64,000 nucleotides of DNA from Gryllus longicercus. Its lineage: Eukaryota > Arthropoda > Insecta > Orthoptera > Gryllidae. Where the stretch lies: assembly GCA_038098605.1 (NCBI GenBank), contig JAZDUA010000120.1:1-64000 (forward strand). The letters are read 5' to 3'. The notes under the pieces were generated by a model. That model saw nothing but the letters and a program-made list of their open reading frames with translations, ran no database searches and was not told where the DNA came from. The position numbers were made by a program, and so were the translations under genes. Numbering within the stretch: position 1 is the stretch's first letter; every line of letters starts with the position of its first letter. This document shows, piece after piece, positions 47,600-58,779 of the stretch.

Positions 47600-48080
47600 A
47601 GGTGAAACCGCTAATGGCCCCTTCCCCCAGAAGCAGGCCGGCTCGAGCAAGCGGCGGCGGGGCGGCGAGCGCCGGCGCCAGCACGCCCACAAAGCGACCG
47701 GAGCAGCACGCCCACAAAGCGACGCGGGTCGTGGCAGTGGACGGATGGGTCGTGAGCGCCGCCGCCTCTCGCAACTTCGCTGCTCTCCGCTGCTCGCCCC
47801 CTCCCCGCTTCCCCGCGCCACCGCCGGAACAGAGGGAGGGGAGCCGCTGAAGGCGCTTCGGAGAACGCAAAGGCGACCACCCGGCATCACAGCCGGCAGC
47901 GCTGGCGCCGCGACGCCTCCCCACACCGCGCCGGCGCTTCTGCGTGCGTTTCCAAAGACCTGGAGACAGACGTCGCCTTTAAAAGTCCTGCTGTACGACG
48001 CGCCCAACCCCTCGTCACCCCACCCCCCGCTCGCCGCACGGCAGATGCTTCCCCAGCTCGGCGCTACGTTTCCCCGGCTC
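47600..48080. other. GC-rich island
   Basis: CpG-dense block of about 480 bp with a small direct repeat (CAGCACGCCCACAAAGCGAC at about 47680-47723, two partial copies). Overlapping open frames on both strands; none supported. Confidence 0.5.
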
Positions 48081-48543
48081 CCTCCGCAAGTTCACCCAGC
48101 GGATATAAACGTATGAAAGCCCGAATCTTCATTCGTATGAGTATATACTTCAATGTATGTTCTGCACACCATTCGCAAGCCTCCAATTCGCCTACACAGG
48201 CGAAAGTAAGGTCGAATGTATCAGATCAAAACACGTTAATAGTAAACATAGGGTCATTCAATGTCAACTCGTCACAAAAAACTCAATTTTCAACAAAACT
48301 CGGCATATGCGTTCCTTGGCCGTAGGATTGACATACTCTACTGCTTTTATATTTTAATTTGAATTACATTTTAAGTTACGGCCTACCAACATTACAATTA
48401 AAAAAACTATTTTCCTACAGTGGCTGTTTTAAATACCGTGAAAAAGTCATGCGGGTGCTGTATGTCCGTTAGCATTTAAAAATTTCTTCTTGCATCGATG
48501 CGCTGTGCACTCTTCGCGGCCCTCCTGCCGTTAGTTAAAGCCG

Positions 48544-49412
48544 TTCGACAGCGGTTTGATAAGTTTTGGAGACTCACTTGTTCGACAAAAGAGAATTTCA
48601 ACTACAATATTGTAGATGATTTTTTTCTTTACGAAATTTGTTCTGCAAAAACTGATCGCGACTTAAGGTCAGGTACTATCTTTCAAAAATATGAGTAATT
48701 TGAGCGGAATTGTGAATGAAATGTTGGCAATTTTTAAACAATACACAGCGATTTCACTTATCTTCCTCCCATTCATCATAAAAAATACTATTAGTAAATC
48801 CCTGTCAGAAAAGAGCTATATTTATTATGGCAAACTAGTAATTGTAATGTGTGAAAGATGTTTATTTACAGCACAGAGTGAACACTTTGGAGCGTTGGTG
48901 TTGTCCATTTCAGAAGAAATACGAGGGCTCCTGGCTGGTCAGCGGAGTCCTGAACCTTCACTGGGATGGGGATCAACTTCGTATCATAATCATTACACCC
49001 TACGAATTAAGCCTTTTTCTTGCATAGTCAAAGAATGAGTGCGACTTAGGTGGAATGTTTAAAAAATCATACTGCAATTATTTTCAAGAACTGGATCACA
49101 AAAATTGCCGGAAAATTTTCAGATATGTTGTGCCGTGGATAAAACACGTGCTTCCTTATTTAATAGTAGATCAAAAAGGTGTGGTTTGACCAGGAACAAA
49201 ATCAAAGAGCAGCAAATGTTAAATGAAAGTTGTGAAAATGAAACCATGCACAATCTGACGTAGGTAATGACGAGGAATAGGTATTTAGACACGGAAGTCC
49301 CTCCATGCGTTTGACAGCGGTTTGATAAGTTTTGAAGAGTCACCTGTTCGACCAAAGAGTATTACAACTACAATAATCAAGATGATTTTTTTTCTTAATG
49401 AAATCTGTCCTT
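48544..49412. repeat. Direct repeat pair (~100 bp, 765 bp apart), related to family R
   Basis: 48544-48645 (TTCGACAGCGGTTTGATAAG...GATGATTTTTTTCTTTACGAAAT) recurs at 49309-49412 (TTTGACAGCGGTTTGATAAG...GATGATTTTTTTTCTTAATGAAAT). The shared CTTAATGAAAT phrase links it to family R copies. Non-coding. Confidence 0.75.
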
Positions 49413-49419
49413 CAAATAC

Positions 49420-50560
49420 CAAGTACTACGCGTTTTACATAATTACTTAACCAATTGGGCAGGTCTTATTTTCGAAAATTGAAACCAAATAATTAATATT
49501 CCAGAAATACAATGTTGATGATAGAGAGTTTTGCATTAGTGATTTTTTCCCCCTAAATAATCTTGAAACAGAGAAAAAGAAAACTTCTGATTTTTTTAAA
49601 ATTGCAAATGCAAACGCTCAACGCTTTTTGAATTGTCGGGAAGGCTGGTGGTGTACGGAGTAATGTGGTGCTAACAGTAATGACCTGATATCAAATCCTA
49701 ACGCCAAGGAAAACGATTTGCTGGTTGGATGCACTTTGGTCTACATTGTATAATAATATTACCTAGTTTTTACAAATAAAACGAGAAAATACGAGGGATA
49801 GAGCGTAAGTCATGGCAACATTTTTTTATGAGAATACGAGCACGGGTGAGAAATGTGAAATATACACAAGAAAGGACAAGCTATGAACTAACTGAACGGA
49901 CATTTTATGACACTCCAATATTATGTTTCTATTATTTATTAAGGTATTTGAAAAGACTACTGGTTTCATGTTACAAAGCATTTTACCATATGCGAGTTCA
50001 AACAATCCAAAAGCATTACATACCTGTTCCAAAAGCCACATTATTATTATTTTTTTAGTTGTGTATATTTTACATTTGCCTTCTTTTTGCCTATTGGCCA
50101 TGTCCATGAGCGTTACTCCTACCCTAGTACTTATATCACTTACAATTATTATAATTCCTATCACATTACAAGATTGTTCGTCAATATTTCTGTTTTTTAT
50201 CACACTGCATGATTTCCACCATACCCATATTGTCAATCGCCCCTTCTTCAAGCAGCTCCTTTCATTTTATTACTTTCCCACCTCTTTGCCGCCGCAGCCT
50301 TGCAAAGTGTCGGCCGCGACATAGCACATGGAGCCGAGCAGGACCAGTATCTTTGCGGAACCTCTTTAGCAATAATAAAACATGATTAAAACATTGATAC
50401 AGACATCGAAAGACACTATATACGAGTAAATAATGCATAATGCAGAATACAATTAAGTAATACAATACAATAACAATATACAGCATAGTATACGTCGTAT
50501 AATATAGTTAGGCATCTGTGCCCCACGGCCTCCGTGCCGCGCATAACATCGCCGGATTCT
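49420..50560. other. Non-coding AT-rich stretch
   Basis: Overlapping open frames on opposite strands at 49826-50324 are hydrophobic and composition-driven. Nothing supported. Confidence 0.4.
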
Positions 50561-50562
50561 AC

Positions 50563-50833
50563 CTTAATTTCTGCCGCCACGCTTTCAATGCGCTGTAGAA
50601 GGTCACACGATCCTCGACGTCGGTAACATAAACGCGATCTTTCATTAACCACTAGTTCCAAAAGCGGAGTACCTGGGTTAGGAGTACCTGGATTATAAAA
50701 TTCATATACTGAACGCCTCTTAAAGCGCTCGGGTAAGAAGTGAGGACATTTTTTATGACAGTTCTTGTAAAACACGCTTAATCTGTCCAAAGAATGAAAT
50801 TCCTGGTTTTCGGTGCATTTGCGTAGGAAATGC
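50563..50833 (-). CDS. Candidate internal exon of an unidentified gene
   Basis: On the minus strand a good acceptor (GTTTTCAATTCTCTAG) is followed by 271 bases open throughout and ending ATTAAG|GTAGAA, a plausible donor; phase at the end is 0. The peptide is complex and Cys-bearing: HFLRKCTENQEFHSLDRLSV, FYKNCHKKCPHFLPERFK, a NPGTPNPGTP repeat, LLELVVNERS and CDLLQRIESVAAEIK. Its GC content is higher than the surrounding DNA. Spacing of the FYxxC phrase faintly recalls the N-lobe of M13 (neprilysin-like) peptidases, but this is too weak to name it. The frame stays open past the donor to about 50416. A transposon fragment is the main alternative. Confidence 0.4.
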
Positions 50834-50839
50834 CTAGAG

Positions 50840-51340
50840 AATTGAAAACGATGTTATAAATGTCTATTGAGCAAATGCTGCCCCTGCTGGAAATGGAAAA
50901 GTCATAATCCCCCCCTCAAGAATTTTTCGCCAGACGAGGGACTGTGATACCTTGACCTCGCGCGCATTTGCCTTGTGCTCGCTTCCAGGGCTTCTCAGTT
51001 AGTATTAGCAACTGACTTTTCCAGAGAAGTGGCATGCCCTAACGCGAGGTGAAGCCTCTCGCTCACTTCCCATAACACAAGCGCGTAGCCCAAAGTTTAA
51101 CGTTAATTATTTAAAAAACCAAACGACGGAGAGTATCCAATTTTGGCCAAGTTGAGTCTGTACATTACATATGGAATAAGGTCCCGGCGTTTTAGCAACG
51201 AGGACTGAATACCCCTGTATAATGTAATACACATGAATACAAACGTAATATACAGAAATAAGCAGCGTTTCGATATTCAATCGTTAATCACCATTTAGAA
51301 AGTATATCTCCCATTTCCATCATTTCCATCTATCTGGAAT
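50840..51340. other. Non-coding, nothing firm
   Basis: Moderate GC patch at 50930-51090 without a supported frame. Confidence 0.4.
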
Positions 51341-51349
51341 TTATTGCTC

Positions 51350-52180
51350 ATTCTGTGCTACTATTATTTTCTTAGCAAAAGTTTCAATTTCATTGTAAAA
51401 CTCTCAGTGAATAGCATTGCTGTTGGGCATTGCTTCCATTCTCATTTCAACACTCTGCCTCAACTCAATCTCAAACCGCGCCTTCGGGCAATTGCCGAGC
51501 AAATGCACTGCAGTCTCCTCCACTCCACATTCGCAGCTGGGAGAGTCGTTAGCGCTAGTTTGTACAATTTTGATCTAAATAGTACGCCCATGCCCTTGAA
51601 CCCATGCCCTTGAAAGCTGAAAATACCGAAACTCCTTACGTGATCTGACTAACGGCAGAAATGTATATGCATCTCTGCCTGTCCCGCCACTCTCCCACCT
51701 GTTTTGTCACAACGCTTACATAAACATACATTTATATAAACAGATTTTATAACTTTACGTCATTCAATATCGTGTCTTTAATTAGGTCTGTTTGATCTGA
51801 TATACATTAGGTCGGTTTGATCTGATATAATACCTAGCTGCAGCAAGCTGAACAGATAGTTCTAGGGGTAGCTCCCCTGCTAACACGTGTATTGCCAAAG
51901 TTGCTGCAGTGCAATACGGTCCTGCAATTAACAACAGTGCTGCTCTCTGGGCTTTGTCCTATTCCCGCCTAATGAGACCCTTATGGCTTTCTCGCGCCCA
52001 TGCCGAGGCGCAGTAGGTAACAATTGGAGTAAATACTCTCTTACATTTAATTTCCAATGCATTTTTATGTGATATGCCCTAAGATCAAGCAATTCTTCGG
52101 AGTTTCATGAATAATGACTTGGCTTTTCCACACACCCTAGACACGAGTGCATTGACCTTTAATTGTGGATAAATGTCCAT
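51350..52180 (-). mobile_element. LINE of the R1/LOA-like group, ORF2 C-terminal half, defective
   Basis: Minus-strand translation with stops and frameshifts gives VFTPIVTYCASAWARES, KAQRAALLLIAGPYCTAT, TLAIHVLAGELPLELSVQ, then TFLPLVRSRKEFRYFQLSRA and a CECGVEETAVHLLGNCP zinc-knuckle-like end. The order (thumb domain, A.L.V.AG.PPL-like phrase, Cys-His motif) is that of R1-type elements. It lacks the endonuclease and reverse-transcriptase core and is not in ribosomal DNA. Confidence 0.83.
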
Positions 52181-52189
52181 TTCCAAATA

Positions 52190-53470
52190 GATAATATATG
52201 TTTTAGTCAATATAGCCAAATAGCCAATATAATGTTTTAAACAAATGAAAATATTTCCATTTACTTTAAGAAAAGCATCATAGTTTATGTTTGTTTATTT
52301 GTTAATATCTTAATGTTTTAGCATGTGACTAATAAGAAATAATTATTTCAGCAAATTTTGAAAATAAAAAAAATATATCAATGTTACGCAACACTAAGCT
52401 AACACCCCCTCCCCGTATGGAACGCCGCCTAACGCTACCTCAAACCCCGTCCCCCCTTTTTAGCGTTACGTAATTTATAGACGACCCCCATGTAGGTATT
52501 CAAAAATCAATAAGGAATGCTTAACTTGAGATTTGAAAGATTGACAATTATGAATAAGGGAAAAAAAATTAAGAAATGAAGTTAAATAAATTGAGAATGC
52601 ATTTATAAAAAGAAAAATGTCATACCAACAATTTCTAACACGGACCGGAATTGAAAAAAAAAGAACCCTAACAGTATAAAAGTACAAATAGTCCGGTGCA
52701 ATTCCGAAGGGTGGGAGTATCTGGAGTATACCGGTTATATTTAGATTTTATTCTCGTTTTTTGTAATTTTGATATTTTTCCATTTCATTTAAACAATTCC
52801 TGGCTCTGTTCCTGCTGACAACTGCTGGTAACTGCACCAGCAGAAACGAGACCGCAATCGCTGTTGGCACAATAACGTTAAAAGAGCTAAAATTGCGTTT
52901 AAGGAAATGAATAATAGAAAAGTTATGCCTCCACTGTTATGACATTGAGCTCTTAAATATGAGGATTTGATATTAAATGTAAGATGGAGAGTTTTGTTGT
53001 TGGAAGCCGAATAATATTAAAATACCGTATAAATAATCACAAAGAGTAATACTGGTAACTTTTTAAGAAAGCAGAACGAAGTAAATACAAAAATTACGAA
53101 GGTATTAGCATGCTAAACAAAAGTAATAAAATACAGTTATAAAACTAAATAAAATAATGTCTTATTTTGCACTATCTGTTCTAAAACGTCAATATATTGG
53201 CTAAAGAAGGGCTAGAGATCTGCAAACTGTATTTTCCCTCAGCAAATTGAATGACATACGCATCTAATAGCCTCATTGACGCTGATAAAGGTTGTTACAT
53301 CTTGCTGTTTGGGAGATAAGAGAGCAACGATTTCTAGCTCATTTGAAAGACGAAGTGGTCTGTCAGATATTTCACGGCTAGAATGATAAAGCTACAAAAA
53401 ACGTATAGAATCAACATTTCGTATCTGAAAGACGCAACACTTTCGACGTGGTGGAGAACACGAAACATAA
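52190..53470. other. Non-coding AT-rich stretch
   Basis: Nothing recognised. Confidence 0.5.
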
Positions 53471-53479
53471 TACTTTTGT

Positions 53480-53535
53480 CGAACGCCGCCCGTTCCCCAT
53501 CCCCTGGGTGGCGACCTTTTCATCGCGAGCGTCCT

Positions 53536-53566
<31 letters not shown>

Positions 53567-53860
53567 CGGGTCACCACCGGTCGAGTGACGCGGGTCGAGA
53601 GGGCGAGGCCCAGGCGGCGCCGCCGGGACCGGGGTCGGGGCGTTGAGCTGGCGCGGGAAGAAGCGGCCGCCCGCCCGCGCCGCCTGGCGCGACGAAGAAG
53701 AAACGACTCCCCCTCTCTCTCCTTCGTGCCCGACCGCTCACCTGCTCCTTCGTTAGGGCGCTGCGCCCGCCGCGGTCGCCGCGGTGGCAGTGGCGGCGGC
53801 GGCGGCGTAGGCGGGGCGACAAGAGCCGGCGGTGGAGCTTGGGACGATAGATTTCGTAAC
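53480..53860. other. GC-rich island with (CGG)n
   Basis: CpG-dense block containing a (CGG)9 run at about 53537-53564 and a second GGC run near 53790-53810. Three frames are open over much of it; none is convincing. Confidence 0.55.
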
Positions 53861-54129
53861 GACCCGGTATTGTCAATTGTAGCGGCTACTCTTAAGCCGA
53901 TTGTGACAAATTGGGAATGACGTAAGAATGTTATGTTGGAAATAGCAAACGGGAGAAAAGATCGCAGAGAATGATCGATTTAGAACGGCTTGCCAACAGT
54001 GGACGCCCTTGTAAACGATAGCAATTTAACACAAAACATTACATTTTGGAGTTGCGTTTTTATGTTAACGTATAGACACGTGTTATATTATGTAAAACAA
54101 TATAACAGCCTACGACGTGATAATTGTTA

Positions 54130-54600
54130 AAACGAGCTATTGCGCGACAGTCGTGGCGCACGCAAATGTCACTCGGAGCGAGAGCGACGGCCACTTATTC
54201 CAACGGATGTGAGGGCAATGGCGGCGAACGTGGGCGAGCGGCTGTGTTCGGTGGGGAGCGAAGGCAAAAATAGCTGCCGCTGAGTGGGGAGGGAGGAGGG
54301 CAACAGCCACGATGAAACGGCAAAGACCGTGACGGGAGAACGCGCGAATGCGGGGGATGGGGGGGTGGGGTAGGCGTTGAAGATGGCGACGTGGGCGACG
54401 GCGCTCCCCAAGGGGGAGAGCAGAAGGCTGTGTGGCTGCTACTCTTGTGGCTTGCGGAGGAAAGGCGTCGGGCGGCCCACGCACGGACGCTAATTGCGAG
54501 GATTTCGGCGGTCGTTTGTCTGCGTCCGCCGTGACCACCGGGCGCCCGACCGGAAAATCGATAATACGCACCAAACAAAACGACAAACGAGCGTTGCCTG
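54130..54600. other. GC-rich island with YY1/Pho-like and Sp/KLF-like motifs
   Basis: CpG-rich, G-rich plus strand. It includes CAATGGCGGCG (about 54218) and AGATGGCGACG (about 54381), both matching the GCCAT core of YY1/Pho sites on one strand, and a GGGGGGGTGGGG Sp/KLF-type box (about 54360). This is compatible with a promoter or enhancer; the assignment is inferred from motifs only. Confidence 0.35.
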
Positions 54601-54701
54601 GACGGTAATTGGGGAATAGTAATGAAATTATAAAACACTTTCATTGCATTATTTCTTTTCGCAAATTAAAAAAGTACATATTATTATGTTATATATTTTA
54701 G

Positions 54702-54741
54702 CAACAAGCTCCTGTACCATCGGTACGTTTCTTCAGAGAAG
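54702..54741 (+). other. Possible 40-base micro-exon
   Basis: The acceptor TATATATTTTAG, 40 open bases (QQAPVPSVRFFRE) and a GTAAAT donor follow the GC island at 54130-54600. It is too short to support by itself. Confidence 0.15.
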
Positions 54742-54749
54742 GTAAATGT

Positions 54750-56580
54750 CTTTATTACCAAAAAATGTTAAGTAGCAAATCATATTGCATTAACTCCACA
54801 GTACATTTCCATTTAGTTTAAGCCGAATACTTAATCTATTCTAATCTTTCTGAATGTACACCAAATATATTCCGAATCAAAGGAACGTTATTAAATAGTG
54901 AAGAAAATATAATTATAAACGGAAATATGAAATCCCGTGTTATGGCCTCTTCAGAAAGTATTAGGGATATATTATCGTAGAGTTAATACGATCTCATCTG
55001 TGCAACTCAAATGTTAATGAATTGCAAACTGGAATTGTATGTGAGTTTGCAAACGAAAATTGTTTCGTTAATTTTCCTTTAAACGTTAAGAAACTATTAA
55101 CGATCCTGATATATACGGCTATTCCAAAAATGGATGAGTCTCTTCCATTCGTTCGTTCTTATGTCACATTGTAGACACTAATGATCGTTTTTCGATATCA
55201 GCATACATATCAGGCATAGTGCACATTATCAGGCTACTATATCTTCTTGCAGTGGTTCTTAGTCGTACAAGCTTTCTTCTAGAACTTACAATACATGTTA
55301 CTGATAAATGGCCACCTTCCTTCAGCCTAACTCAAGTAATAGAATTGTGCAACTTGTTTCAGTATCGTGAGTCATTATCCTAGAAAACACTGCACTCACC
55401 ATTATTCCTTATACAAGACCATATGCTTTTAGCAATATGTTAAGGAAGTTTGATTTTAATGCATTTAAAGTCTACCTTCAGTTACTAAAATTTAAAAAAG
55501 TGAAGTTCGCGGTGATTGCGTCCAGAGCAACTGGCGCGAGATTTAAAAATAAGAGTTGTACAAATTAGTCTGAGATGAGAGTAAATCACTAGGTATCTGG
55601 CCCAACACAGCATTTGGAGAAGTCTGTTGACAGATATTGTTCGAAATTTACTAGTTATATTAATTGCATTTTCTCCTCTTCCAAAGCAAAGAATTGATCC
55701 ATTAAAATGAATTAATACATCAGTCAGATTTTAAATTGACAATTGGGAGTAAAAATAAACAAATCAAGTAATACGCAAAACTAATCTGGTGTATACTACC
55801 TTAAAAATGAAATAACAAACACGTCGTAAATAATAAGAACTTTTCCGTTCGTTAGATTGACAGTTAAACATACGAGCCACGTTGGTAATGTGACAGGAAA
55901 TTGAAGTCGTCCGTGGGGGCGGACAGAACATAATTCACCTTAGTTAGCGGAACGTGCGTGCATCCAGTGCCTATAGAGGCAAAACGTACTAATACTCAAT
56001 GTTGATTCTGGAACCTACAAAGCGCGAAGCGATGCAACCTCGGGACGTGACTCTAAGAGCTGGAGTAAATGCAGGAAGAAGGGAAACTATAAACTATAAA
56101 AAAAAAAACTATAATATATAATGGCGAGCTTATGAAACGCTTGAACTGGGAATACAGCACCTACTACCATAAAGATATGTTCATTTTGTATTTCCCAATG
56201 AAAAATACTTACAGAGTAACAAAACAGTATGAGTTATTTAAATTTTATTATAGGTTAAATTGTATTAAAATAGTACAAATTCTTGAAGGTAGGCACTACA
56301 TACCTTGCCTACACCAAGAACACGCCACTGCGAAATTTAGACCAAACACCATATAATAAACAAGCTAATAAATAATGTGATCAATTTCGGTGTTCTAAAA
56401 GAAACCTAGTCAATGGTGTTGTTAAAATGTTTGCTGCGATACGATTTTATTCGTTTTAATGTTCATCCGAAAATATTTTTGCTACCAAGTTTCGTGACAT
56501 CTTAATATTAATAGTGGCTGACAAATTTTTAGGGTGGGGGTGGGGGGAAATACCCTTGTTTCCTCCCCGTGGATCCGCGC
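54750..56580. other. Non-coding AT-rich stretch
   Basis: Nothing recognised except a short A-run near 56099. Confidence 0.5.
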
Positions 56581-56593
56581 CTGATGTAAGGCT

Positions 56594-58366
56594 ATGCACA
56601 CACAAGCGGCGCGGCGCGATTCGGATCAGTTCAAGTTTGATTTTTCATGCGAATTCGTGCGAACTGTCCCCGATCTGAACCCGCCAGCTTGTGAACATAG
56701 AGGATGGATTAATGATAAACGCAGCGTTTTCGAAGCCGCCAATGTAGTAAAGCATAAAAACCACCTCATTGTCATTGCAAAAATAGGGGAAGAAATTGCC
56801 CAGGCAATGGATACTTCAAAGAAGTACTTTTTTATTTACTTGTAGCTAATATATTTTCTAAAATAACACGTATATATGTTATTTACACGTAATAATTTTT
56901 ACTTATTAGTTTGTATGTAATAAATAATTATTATTTACATAATAAATACAATACTTATATAGTTATATATTATATACATACTTATTCTTATTTATATAAA
57001 CCTGCGTTTCGTCAATTTTTTGTTGCCCTAAACAGAGCTACACATAATTTAATGTTTTAATGAAATTCTGTCAGTTTCACTCATAACTTCCAACATGAAT
57101 CTTCCAGGAACTAACTCTTACGTTGTTTTTTCTGTAAGTCCTTTAATTAAATTCATTTGGGACAAGCAACTTTTTACACAAAACAACTCTCCAAAATTAT
57201 TTACTTTTGAATGGTACGTATACAAAAATAAACAAATAAAAATAAAATAAAAATCAGTATGTATGAAGTATCATGGACACAAACAGTGCCATGAATAAAC
57301 ATAGTCACATTTACATAATTCTTGTGGATACTAATTAAATTTTTTACATACAGAGGTCAATGATTTCTTTTAATGTACATGTCATGTCAAATCTCTGAGA
57401 AATCAATTTCAAATATAAATATTATTTAAATTCAGGCTAGTAAAAAACCCAAATAATTCCCATGACTTTTACCCTTTGCAACATTTCACAATATTGAAGA
57501 ATATTTGGATTTCAAACTTTTATTGATTAAGAAAAATCTTAATGAACTTATTATTAATTATTTAATGTATACATACAAACATTTTTCTGGTATGTATTTC
57601 ATATACTTACTGAATAAGTACATAAATTAAGTTTTCATTTACATTTGCAGTCCACATTCACACTATTGCATATAATTATATGAATAAAGAAAACTTTTAC
57701 CTCTGAATAGGTCACTACATGAATTGACAAAATGTGAGCATTATGTAATAATAAAAGAATTGAAATACGTTTAGTTACTTTTTAGTAAATAATTGATTCA
57801 CAAGGTGATACAAATAACAAAATTGTAATTATGTTAAATCAACATCTAGACTCAAAATTAAATAGCCCACATCAAACATCAAACTATTGGTTAATGAATA
57901 TCTTTTTCTATTTCCAGAAGATGAGATTTGATGCAGTGGAAGGACCTTCAGGGCACATATCGAAAAGAATTGAATAAAGTGAACAACACTTCTGGTGATG
58001 CTGCAAGTCAACTGGTGATGCCGGTCTGGTGATGCTACATGGCCATTTTTTGATGTGTTCTATTTTCTAAAAGAATAGGTGACTCTCAAATCAAACTTTG
58101 TTTAACAATACAGATGTAAATACAGATGAGAGAGAAGTAGCGACAATACTTTTTCTTAGGACTGGGAAGTCTCGCTTACCCAAATTGAAGGAAATGAGGT
58201 AAACATTATTTTGTATTTTTGTTTTGTATTGTAAAAATTGTGTTTCAAATGTTGAAAAGTTGCAAGAGACTTCTGCAAATCCATTTTCTCTTTTAAAAAT
58301 ACTTATGATATTTACATTTGCTAAATTAACATTAAGTTCAATATCAGGAACTTAATGATAATGATG

Positions 58367-58404
<38 letters not shown>

Positions 58405-58779
58405 GAAACAAATATCAAAATATATTGCAAGATTTGTCTCATTAGAATGGTAAATATTTATTTTAAATTTAATAATAGAATTAAACAATTCTGATTTTTT
58501 ATTTAGTTTCTGGTTCTGGACTCCTGAAGTGCTGTTTTGTCAGCTGATGCTGATCAACCATACACTTCTGTTCAATCACACAAGCAAAAAGAGGAGTCTG
58601 CTCAAGACGAAGTGGCAAGAAAGATGTCTCTGTATGATCAGAAACTCCTTAAAGGAGCTAAATCTGAGGACTATCTTTTTTTAATGAGCTTCTTGCCACA
58701 TCTCATTGACATGAGCCCTTGTTTCAAAAAAGTCAATGAGGAACAAATTCAAGTGTTTATTGAGGAAAAGGAAAAATAA
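56594..58779 (+). pseudogene. Broken MADF-BESS domain gene, probably transposon-derived
   Basis: MADF-BESS proteins are insect DNA-binding regulators; related MADF/SANT proteins are also encoded by PIF/Harbinger transposons. Pieces in order are: 56627-56830, FKFDFSCEFVRTV...NPPACEH...EEIAQAMDTS, the N-terminal MADF half; 57930-58077, WKDLQGTYRKELNKVNNTSG and, in another frame, WPFFDVFYFLKE followed by a stop, the second half; 58544-58779, a last exon with the BESS motif EDYLFLMSFLPHLIDMSP. Between the two MADF second-half frames a 34-base tandem duplication (TCTGGTGATGCT repeated) shifts the frame, and stops separate the parts. The exon at 58544 follows an acceptor-like GTTTTGTCAG and ends at TAA 58777-58779. 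Intron limits in the middle are uncertain. Confidence 0.7.
58367..58400. repeat. (TAA)n microsatellite
   Basis: About eleven uninterrupted TAA units, preceded by imperfect TGATAA units from 58356. Confidence 0.93.

Noticed and set aside
34401..47750. Shared VDGWV-like phrase in the GC islands at 34.4 and 47.7 kb
   Set aside because: The match is only about 18 bases and may be coincidence in GC-rich DNA.
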